64,000 nucleotides of DNA, taken from assembly GCF_037975245.1 (NCBI RefSeq), contig NC_092562.1, forward strand, positions 28,655,554 to 28,719,553. Direction: 5' to 3'. Positions within the stretch are counted from its first letter, which is position 1; every line of letters starts with the position of its first letter. A program made the position numbers and the translations under genes. A model generated the notes under the pieces. The model made no database searches. It saw only the letters and a program-made list of their open reading frames with translations, and was not told the origin of the DNA. This document shows, piece after piece, positions 38,601-50,600 of the stretch. Source of the stretch: Apostichopus japonicus (Eukaryota > Echinodermata > Holothuroidea > Aspidochirotida > Stichopodidae).

Positions 38601-41600
38601 GCTTATGCCTGTTAAGTTCTGTACCTCTATTTATTTAATTTTTTTCTCGCTAGTTCTTTAAGTGATTGATGCATTGAACCTCACAGTAAAATTTTTTTTT
38701 TTTAGAAGTTGAGTAAATGAGATGTGTACAAAAAAATCATTAATTGTTTTATTTCTTATTTACAGATTTCATTATTCATTCTTGTCTACTGTTTATTCTT
38801 TCAATATATATTGCATATACAGGATAATCGATTCTTGTCAAGAAGCATTCATTCTGAGGCTGTTTCGACAGAAGAATAAGGAAGGCTTCATCAAGGCATT
38901 TTCTGACTATCCTCAAGCATTTTCGGCTGGATTCTGTCAGATGGAGCGAGTCATGAAAAACCTCTTTGTGCGGAAGTTGTTTCTTTGGCCAAGGTTGTGA
39001 ATATTAAATACGATCAATCATATTTAGAGCCAATTAAGATATGAAATTAACTTTCTAACTGCACAATGATTTAGGGAAGAGACGTAAACTTGTCAATTCC
39101 TGGAAACTATCATTGACGTAACACTATGCAATTTCTCTGAACCACTATCCTCAGAAACTCACAATGTTGCAAGTTTATGTTATTTATGTTAGGTATTGGA
39201 CCGCAGGTTGTTGATACACAGGTAACCACCACAATGTTAACCTACATGGGAGGCTCAGACTTCTCCCACCACAATGTTTACCTACATGGGAGGCTCAGAC
39301 TTCTCCCACCACAATGTTTACCTACATGGGAGGCTCAGACTTCTCCCACCACAATGTTTACCTACATGGGAGGCTCAGACTTCTCCCACCACATTGTTTA
39401 CCTACATGGGAGGCTCAGACTTCTCCCACCACAATGTTTACCTACATGGGAGGCTCAGACTTCTCCCACCACAATGTTTACCTACTTGGGAGGCTCAGAC
39501 TTCTCCCACCACATTGTTTACCTACATGGGAGGCTCAGATTTCTCCCACCACAATGTTTACCTACATGGGAGGCTCAGACTTCTCCCACCACATTGTTTA
39601 CCTACATAGGAGGCTTAGACTTCTCCCACCACAATGTTTACCTACATAGGAGGCTTAGACTTCTCCCACCACAATGTTTACCTACATAGGAGGCTTACAG
39701 TTCTCCCACCACAATGTTAACCTGCATGGGAGGCTCAGACTTCTCCCACCACAATGTTAACATACATGGGAGGCTCAGACTTCTTGAAGTTAGTCAACAT
39801 CTCTGGTGATAGCGATGCAGTAAATGAATGATATGTATTTCATGCTCCATTGCACTTTCAGTAGAGAAAACTTTAAGAAGGTCAGCGACCTGTACGGTAA
39901 TCTTGAAAGTACTACCAACTATTTGTGTTGTATTTCCAAATCCCCAATGAAATACATTTTCAATTTTGCTGGTATTTCTTGCTTCACAGGTTTCATGCCA
40001 ATGTACATTCTGTTATGGAGAAACACAAGGTAAGTTCAGAAATGATTTAATAATATCTCATATATATTGTCATGTAGTAGTATGGAAATATATTTAATTT
40101 CATCTGTAAGCTCCTTTAAAGTCTCTTATAGGTACCCTTGATTTGTTAATGCATCCCTGGGAAAGATGTTTACTCTCAAGTTATACTCACCTTTGATTAT
40201 ATGGAACAATTTAAGAAATTGTATCTAACATGATCTAAATTGAACCCATCCAGAACAATGAGAGATTTCAGATACCAAATGTTGTAGACGAGTGTGCATG
40301 AAGGCGGAGCTTACTTGGAAATGTATTGACTTCACTTGTGATTGGCTCTTTGTAGCAATGTGCTCATTAATATTAAAATTGTTTAGAGGTGTGCAGTTGT
40401 TCACCAATCAGCAGTAGTCTCCCCCCAACCTTTTTTTTTATTTAACCTAGTTAATGTAAAGATGGTTATAATTTATCACTTGTCTCAACTTATGTTTCAC
40501 TGCTCATTCAACTTTAAATTTGAGAGAAGGAGTGAGTTTCAAGTTTCAAGTTTATTAAAATCCAGCATAAATATATGAAAGTATATATATATAAATAGGA
40601 TATGAAAACAGTTAAGAGTTATAAAGCTTAAAATAGCATGTTCTATATGTACAAATAATAAATCAAAAGTTAATAAATGAATTAAGGTAGGTTTTGTGGA
40701 AAAACTCCCTAAATAAATATGGCAGCCCCATAAACGAAAGAATTTTTAAAACGTGCAGTTCGAAATTTTGGCGTGATTGTCCTATTCTCAAATTATAATT
40801 AGTCTGTTTTAGAAGTGAATCAGCAGAAAATAACTTGCAACTTTTAAATTGTTTATTTTGGAGACACCAATCGGTAATTTAAAGGCTTCATGACCTACCT
40901 TTCCAACCTACCTACCTAACCTCTCAGGACAACATCTGTATTCCACACCCTCTACCCGACACTAGCTGGAGTCTCATCCCATATAATGTGAATATGATAG
41001 CTGAAACGTGATAATCTGTAAACGTCAGATTCCATTTTGGTCTGGAAGAGGTCAAAGTTCAGGCATAGTTCCAGTTCCAGTTGTAGAATCCTCCTGCTTC
41101 ACCCAACAGGAATTTTCTAAAATGTCTTAAAATCACCTTCAGTCTTCCCGATATTTAGACCCTCAGTAGTTTATTTCATCCTTTTTGACGTCCAAACATA
41201 GAAAGGAATGACGATGACTAAAAAACATGCCAACAAAGTCACTCCGGTAGACCTGTCCATTTAGGACCTTTTTGTTTTCAAACGGTTAACTTTTCATGCA
41301 GACATTCAGTACCCACTTCACTACTTGTACCGGGTATTACACCCAAAGCCACCTCTCTGTTTCTTGTCTTACAGATTGATGTGGTGGAACTTGACTTTAA
41401 GATGACACCAGCCATGCAGGCTATTCAGTTAGGAATATTGGATATCATCAATGCCTGCATCAAGGAGATCAAGAGAACAAACACAACAGTAAGCTGACAA
41501 TTGTATCATCATCTTCTTCATTCAACAGGGGGAAGGACCTGTGTTGTTGGAGGAAGCTTGTTTTATTCTGATGAGATTCTCAAAGTCATTCAAACTGTGT

Positions 41601-44600
41601 TGATTTGACCTTTACACTCTACATGTGTGAGAATATGGTCATACAAGATATGACACTGCTCAGGGTCTTTTTTATTGGGGGGGCTCTCCCCCACCTTTTC
41701 CTCTCTCCCCACCTTTTCCTCGCCAACCTGTTCCTCCCACCCCCCTATTTCCCCATTTCTTGTTGGTTGTTTATCTGCCAAGCTTTTGCTCAATGCACGG
41801 AGAAGTATGTCCTGCATTCAATAATGCTGATCCAAGGGAGAACTTAAATGGCAAATATGTCAAAAACAAACAGAAAAGCTGCATCAGCTGCAATATCCCC
41901 TGCAGCCCGGCTGAACCAGTATCACGCAATATAGACCAGCAGTGCTTATTGTGTGAACATGTGGATTGCAATACATTTACTATACACAAACTGGCCCCTT
42001 GCAGCCTGGCTGAACCATTATCACCAAGGGACGAAATAGTTTTAGAGAATTGATTAGCAATAATTGCTTGACAATTCTTGGAAATAGCAATTAGCATTAG
42101 CAGGTACTGCATCTTTTGCTAATCAAAAGTAATATTGATTAGCAACTGGCAATTCTTGGGTAGCAAATTGCTATGCGAACCCAGTTATTTCGTCCCTTGA
42201 TCACACAATAGAGATTATCTCTGTAGGCCAGTGGCAGAGCGTCCATACAGTCAGGGGGGCGGATGCCCCCCCTGACGGACTCAAATGGACTGCTGGCGCT
42301 CTTTTCAGCTTTTAACCACTTTTTACTTTTTCGCAATTATTGACTTTTTTTATTGCGCTCCCATCTACCTATTGACATATAAACTACCGAGATGTCACAA
42401 GTGGCGATGACCCCTATTTATTCTTCGTTTATCTGGAAATTAGTGTAATATTGTGTCGAGCCCGGCTCCTCCGATAGTAAAACTATATCGGGACTCGCGA
42501 TAGAAAGGTACTGGGGTATCTTGATGCCGTTTTTATGCTTCTTCAGGAGATGTCTCGAACGGAAGAAAACAATGACTTCACACAAAAAACAATTTGACGA
42601 GATAGGATTTGATTATTGATTCGGTATAATTTCTTCTCTGTCGATTCTCTTTACAAATAAACTAAATTACAATGATTTGACTCGACTTGACTCCGTCAAT
42701 TAAACAATTAGGAGTGATGAAATAGTAACGAAGCAATGACGAACTGATCACGGAGCGCTGACGGAGTGATAAATTTGCTGATCAAGTGATAAATTTGCTG
42801 ACGGGAGTTCTCAAATTTTCGGCCTCCTTTTACTTTTATACCTTACTTCTATAAAATCTCACTGCGCATAATCAGAAGGCAGCCAATAACCTGACCATCC
42901 TGTATTAACTTAACGATATAAAAATAATTGTGCTGGCACTGATCTGCCCTGATTGGTTGGGAGTTTGGAAGTCCATCCCCTTTCTATGGAAACTTCCATA
43001 CCACGTGAGAGAACCTTCTCGAATGTTCCACAGACATAATGGAATCTATTTTGGGAAAAGGCCCTGTACCAAGATTCAATAAGATAGTTAAAAACTTCTC
43101 GTGGGAAAACTGAATCCATGACCTAGATAAATACATAAGAGGCCTGTAAGGTGTCTCGATGGAGTTTTTCGGTAACATCAAAGAGATGGTATCACTATTT
43201 CCTAACATCCCCCTCAATCTTTTAAAATTTTTGGATACTCCAAAATTTTAACATCATACTGCTTTAACTTATCATTATTTCAAGAAGGTAGTGTACTGTC
43301 AGCACATTCACTAATATTCATTGACTTCAATAAATGGTCTTCATGTATCTCAAAGGTTAACATCTTGGTTACGAATTATTAAAATGATCATATGTTATAT
43401 ACATTGACACTATTCTCCATGAATTTGAAGTGTACCTCTTTAATATTGATGACATCATATGATGTAATCTAAAAAAAAAAAAATATCATTAAGATATCTT
43501 AAAGTTACATGACACAGCAAAACATGCAGTATCTCTTACAAAATACATTTATGCATTTCATACATCAATAATACATTTATATCAAAAGTGAAATCATGCC
43601 GTGATTTGGGGAGAGATCAGAGAATACTAGACTTAGTTATCTTTTAACTGAATAGAACACCTTGGCGTTCCATAAATTTTCGTACACAAAAAAAGAACCT
43701 TAAAATATTACAAACTCATTTACAAAAGCTCCTCTTTAATGAAGGCATAGTTTCAAAACTGCTTTGAAACCTTGTAAATCATATACATTCACCTCAAGAA
43801 AATCAACAAAATGTGACTCGATAGCATGGTGACCCTAGGTATGCACTCCGAAATGATCTAGTAAAGTACCAAAGTACTAGATATTCGATACCATAAAAGA
43901 GACCCCATAGACTATGACATCAACAAATCTTTCTTCAAATTTACATATTATTTAACATCTTGTCTTTTCAACATCATGATGAAATTTACTTTTGCATGAA
44001 TAATTGAGGAAAAGAAAATATATACATAAGTTCCTCAAAAGATCTATACTTTCATTTGCTTCGATAACTGTTGCTATAAGCAAAAGTTGCACATCTTCAA
44101 TGCTGTCTCAAAATAGCCTTCAATATATAACATAAATGATGCAATGTAAATATCCTTAAAATATTTCTCAATATATGAAAACCCATGTTGCTAATATTCC
44201 GGATATGTTCTAATTGCCGGGTAAACGTTTGAACGAATTCATAAGGAGAAAAAAGGTATACTCATTACACATTTGTTATAAAAGATGAAACTAGGTCACT
44301 TGGTGGCGGTTTTAACAATAAAGCTTATATTGTTACACCATACAGTACAATGACTTCCACTTAATAGGTATGCAGGTAATTGCCATGACGCATTCCATTC
44401 ATACAATCGTGGGTAAAACACCTGTTCATCTGAACTTAAGGCAATATGCAGTTATACTGTACATACTAACCATATAATGTTTGCAACATCCTGCCTGGAT
44501 TGCCTGTAATGTTCAATCCCTTTTCATGGAGAAAATTCATTATTTCGCCCGTGTTGGAATATTTTCCTACATTCCACCAAAAATCATGACTCTTAAAGCC

Positions 44601-47600
44601 TGTTGGAAAACATGGTGTCTGATAGGTGACCAGAACCTGTAATTCACCCAATTTGTATCGAGCACGTTGGACTTTCATGTCTCCTTGTGGAGCATTTGCA
44701 AAAACTTTCTTTTGCCTTAATATGCTATCTTTCATGGAAGGATATGGAATTGCTAATCCTTCATTATGTGCTCTATTCTCTAGAAAGGATGCAACATTCA
44801 TTGGCTTAGTGGTCACAAGACACATGACGTGATCTGAAGTTACCCCTGGCAAAATGTTACCAAACTCATCATGAAACTCAATATGTGCATCTTGCATGAC
44901 ATTAACATTTTCTGCATTAGAAGTGTTACTACTCAAAACATTTCTCATTCGTGCAACCTTTTCACTTGATGAACCCTTTGTTTTCAAGACATTCCGCAAT
45001 TTCTGAATGTTGGTGATATTCTTAGTTTCAGAAGATGCTATTACAAAACATGGTTTAAGCCTGTTATAATTGAATACATCACTAAGAATTTCTCCTTTGA
45101 GAGTGGCCAACAAATAATGAGTCCTATCTAAAACTTGATGGATCACTAATGGTCCACACCATTCTGCAGCAATTTTGCGAGAGTTCGCAGTCAAGGAAGA
45201 AGACGTTGGCTTATATAGATACACTAATTGACCCGTTGAATAAATTGCACCTTTGTCCAGTTTTGCACTTATCTTAACATTTTGAGCATCTTGTTGCTTC
45301 TTTTGTAAGACTAACATTACCCTTGACAAATGATCAAATCGTTTCTTTAACAATGCAGCATATTCTCCATGAGATTGTGATAATCCTGCCATTGGATTGA
45401 ATGATAAATTTGTAAGATTTGGCGGCTTACGTCCAAATGCAAGTTCAAATGGGCTATAGCTACCTAACTGAGGAGAGGAAAATGTGTTATATGCATAGGC
45501 TGATGTTGGGACAAATCGTACCCAATCCGTACCAAACTGATTTAAGTTCACTTTGAGGAAATTTGAAAGAGTCTGAATGTGTCTTTCAACCTGTAAGCTT
45601 CCATGATTGCTTACACTGATGAACTTTTGTTCAATGCCCAAAGCTTTACTTAAGAGCTCCACTAATTTTCCTGTAAGAGAAGCTGCCGCATCACTTATGA
45701 TACAAGACGGTGGACCAAAAGTTGTGACTACCCTCTGCAATAATGCTTCACATATCGTTTCAGCATCAAGAGTCTTAAGAGAAACACATACAACAAATCT
45801 AGTGATCTCATCACAAACAACCATCAAATGTTTAAATCCTGTAGCCGTTGTGGGCATAGTCTTGAAATCCAGACTAAGTCTGTCAAAAGGACGATAAGAA
45901 TCAGGAATGCGAGCATGATATTGTCTCAATTTGTCCGGTTTCTTACGGAATTCTTGACAACGGAGACATGCCTGAATATAATTACTGATGCGTTGAAACA
46001 TATTGCGCAGATAGAAATGCTGTCTAATGGTCAAATATGTACGCATTACACCCTGATGATTACTTAACAAGTCATCATGATATCGAGATATTATTTGTTC
46101 TACCATAGTCTCAGGTACGACTAACTGAAGTGTCATCTTAGCATCATTAGTCTCATGCAAAAATATCCTGAATAACAAACTATTACATAACAAATAATCC
46201 TCTGCTTGAGAACGAACAGTTCTAGCATGCTTAACATTACTTGGAATAATGTCGTGTGCAAGAAAATCATAAATTGGTTTGTAGAAAGGACAAGTTTGTT
46301 GTTGAATTTGCAACTCCTTTACATCAAATGGCAGATCATAGTTTTTGATCAGCTTTCCTTGAATTGCCTTCATGACTTTATTCAATTCCTTTTGTTTCGG
46401 AATGTGTCCTGTAACCAAATGATCAATGTTTGTTATGACTGGCTTTGGCTGAACAAATAATTCTGGAGGTGGTTCTCTGATTACCTCTTGCACTCTATGT
46501 CTATTCTGATCCACTAATCTTGGCTCTGTAGGTTGAGAAACACTTGTAAAATTTGGCACAACTAACATGTCAGGACTATATGTATGTCTATTTTCACTCG
46601 GCATAGTAATAATAGGCCTTTGAATATTTGTTTCTCTCTTGTCAGTAGAAATTACTGGTGTAGTCATCTTTTGTGACTCAGGTTGTGGTCTCTGTGTAAC
46701 ATGATCACTAGAATGTGTTGCCTTAGGAACGGATGTCCTTTCAACTCTATTTGTTGATTCTTTGGCTGGGGAATCCTGCTTAGACTCCTTTGTGACTTTA
46801 TTCGGAAATAAATCTGGAACTTTGACTCCCATTGACCTTGCCATTGACCTTGTCATGATTGGATTAAATGTCTCCTTAGGTGGAGTTGAAAAATCCTCAT
46901 AAGCATTGACCTCTTGAGCAACCTGATCTATTTCAGAGTGAAATTCCTGTGGTGCTCTAGACAAATAATCTGCCAAAACCAATTCTGAGCCCTTTTTGTA
47001 ACCAACCTGAAATGTATATTCTGACAATTTGAACAGAAGCTTACGTAAGCTTGAAGTTGCTGGTTCTTGTTTTGATTTAAACAATTCAACAATGGCAGAG
47101 TGATCAACATATGCCTCAAATTCTACATTTTGCAATAAATGTTTGAATGCTGTCACATTAATAAATAGACCCATCATTTCTAATTCAGTTACACTATACC
47201 TCTGACATGCTGGTGGTAATATCTTAGAGTAATATGCAATAATATTCTCTTTGCCATTAACTCTTTGTGTCAGGTATGATCCTGTTGCTACTCGTGATGT
47301 GTCACTATATAATATAAAACGACCATGTTTCTGTGGCATATGCAGTATAGGTGGATTACACAACAACTCTTTAATACTTTGAAATGCACACTGATGTTCC
47401 TCTGTCCATTTAAATACCTTTCTCTTACGACTCAAATGATGTAATGGTCTCAATAGTGCTTGAATATTTGGGAAAAACGAAGCCACATAATTAACTGCAC
47501 CTACAAATCGTCTTACTGACTTAACATTGTGTGGTTTCGGTGTGTTCCTGATTGCTGCACATCTGTCATGCAAAGGTTGGATACAAACCTCACCTTCTGT

Positions 47601-50600
47601 GGTTATTGAGAGCAAATGTCCCATATATCGGACTGAATTTTGAAAAATGCTACACTTTTTCGGAGAGACTTTCAATCCGTTGTCCATTAAAACCTTAAAA
47701 ATTGCCTTTAGGTGTTGTTTGTGAGATCGTTTGTCTGCACTGTACACAATAATATCGTCATGATGAGCAATACAGAACTTATTTGAATTTGGGATCGTTG
47801 CCAAAATATCATTAATTTGCGACTGAAAGATCGCTGGAGATAAATTCAATCCCTGTGGTAAGCGTTTATAATAATAATGCTTTCCTCCATGAAACGAAGC
47901 AATACCCGTATACTGTTGTGCATGAACACTAAGTGGCAGACAGAAGAATGCAGACTTTAAATCAAGGACACCCAAAATTTTGGCTCCAGAGTACCCTATG
48001 GTACGGATAGTCTCATTCAGTAATGGAAATGGGTGATTGAGACGTTTTATTCTACTGTTCAAGTAGCGAAAATCTGTGACAACCCTTTTGTCTTTTGTTC
48101 CCTTCTTTGGAATGAGGAAAACCGGAGAGGTATAAGACTGATGTCCTACCGCTAAGATTCCCAATCGCACTAATTTGTCAAGCTCACTGGCGACAATGAC
48201 TTTGTCCTCATCTGAAAGTCTATAGGGACGTATGTAAAATGGCTCATCATTAGTAAGCGTAATATCAGCCTCATAATTTGGACAGTGAGATAATTCACCA
48301 TAAAGAGAAAATGCATCTCTATGTGAGTCTAGAAATTCATAAATGCTTTCTGTTTCTGAGGCATCTAGAATACTTTGTTCCAAATTAATGTTTTCTCTCA
48401 TGATCTCCTGTTCGGATTTGGAAACCAGGGGATCATCGGTTGTCAAATGTGGATATCGATGTAAATTATATCGTGTAATTTCATCACGATTCTCTTTAGA
48501 GTTTGAACTGGTTCGAAAAAGAGATGGTTTTTCGATGTCTCTCATGACATTGAGAAAATCTAGAGAATCAGTAGGTATGTCTTCTGTGACCGTAATGATA
48601 CCTGCTAAATCTAAATGAGCCACTGTGCGAGAAGGATGCAGACAAAATTTCTGGTTACCCATGTTCCTTAGTAGAATCTTTGTTCTACCTTTATGCATTT
48701 TCACTAACATTCGTGAAGGACACATACGAGATATTAAAGGAAACGGTTTAATAACTACATCTGCATTTCGTGCATATAGTGGAAGACGTCCCTGTACAGT
48801 AATGTATCTTTGCTGACCTGGGTAAATAACAAATCTCTGCACTGGCCTAAGGAAGACTTTGGCTTGTTTAATTCTAAAACAGTTTGTGGTAAAGTCCAAA
48901 GATCCATTCAATTCCTTCAGAGTTTGACTACCTAATATTAAGTCAATACCTGTCAGGTTTGCAGCAATTAAAGCAGAAAGCTGAAATTCATGACCCTGAA
49001 TTTTGACCTGAAATGTTATCGTGCTATACGCATGAATAAACTGACCATTACCCAACTTTAGGTTTACTACATCAACTGAGACTGGTTGTATAGAGGATAA
49101 ATACTTTGAATTTCGCACTGTAGAAGAAGAAATGATAGAGCGTGTCGCTCCACTATCAAACAACAATGAAATTCCTTTACCATCATGTAAAGTACCTCTT
49201 ACAAAATTACGCGTGTCCAGTTGAATATCCACATTACGGTCGTTCCCTGTATATCTAGAACTAGGAATATTACTATTCTTCCAAATATTATCTGCTTTAC
49301 GTTTCGATCTTCCTTTACTTGGTACTTTGTCTGGAGTCACTGTATGATGAATGCAATCATAAGTGCTCCCTAATGAAAATTCTGTGTTGGTACTTTCTTT
49401 ACATTAGCCTCCATTTCATGGCTTAGGCGAATTTGGCAATATTGTGCAAAATGACCCCGATTTTGACAGTAATGACACGTGACTGAAGGATTAAAATACG
49501 GTAACCTTCTCCTGTTATTATTCTGACCTGTCCTAGGACCACGAGAATCACGAGAACTATATCTTTGCCTCATATCTTTTGGATTGTCTTGCGATTCTGA
49601 CCTACGTGACTGATCAAACTTGGTCTCTAATTCCTGAATTTTATAACACAACTCGTGTATCTCAGAAGATGCAGAAATAGGAGTCTGAACAGAAGACGTT
49701 TTGTCGTGCATTGCCATAAATAGTTCGGAAGAAGCTGTGGGTTGACTTTGGATTTGTAAGTCAAAATAGCATTGGACTTTCATGACCAAATCTGCAATTG
49801 TTGCTTGTGGTGATGCAGACATTAACACTGCTGAGCGGCATTGAAAAGGCAGGGTCGAGATGAATTTATCTCTAATTTGGTCATCACCATAACTTAATTG
49901 TGCTGCAGCTTTGGAAATTTTGGCCAAATGAGCTTGAGCTGTATCACCTGGCGTATAGCTTAATGCGTGAAATGCCTGTGATTTAGCGTAGGAAGAAGTG
50001 CCTGGACTGAAACGAGCAAGGAATTGTGTGCGCAGATCAGCACTAGTTGAAAAATTTTTGTTTTCAATCCAGAGTCTGGCTTGGCCTTTAAGTGTTCGCT
50101 TAAATATGCGACATATTTCATTAAATTCTTCCTCTACAGGGGGGGTTTGGGACGGCAATTTATGCAACTCTAAATAATCTTCAAATCCCAAATAATGAGC
50201 TTCGGCTAAATCTGCATCAATTACATCGCCCTGAAATCGTGATGGCAAAAAATCAGTGGGCCTATGTTTCTGCATAACATTAACAGAGGTAGAAGTTTCC
50301 TGTTCACTGACGGACACTATGCCGAATACGATTAGGCTAGTTATGAGTATACAACATGAGCATATACCAAATTGAACACACTATCGACCACAATTAAATA
50401 CAAATAACAAATATGCAATACATGGACACGATTAAAATAACTTAGGCTATCGGTACACTCTGATCTCAAATAGGGGTTGGGATACAAATTGGCATGACTT
50501 CACTCACCCTTAAGTTTAACTAAGAACTGGTAGTGGAACTGCAAACGATGATTGAAGTCCCTCGGTTAGTAGTAGTATAGTCAGTATTGCGAAGTTCGCC

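Noticed and set aside
39177-39689. 170-codon repetitive protein
   Set aside because: Intronic 40-bp minisatellite open in all frames; not in the ERCC4 reading frame and without its own splice or start support.
42910-43217. Duplicate small frames also present at 51,953-52,257
   Set aside because: They are the two LTR copies of the retrotransposon read as protein.
43221-44465. Envelope-like gene downstream of pol
   Set aside because: No long open frame, signal peptide or membrane segment is present there.
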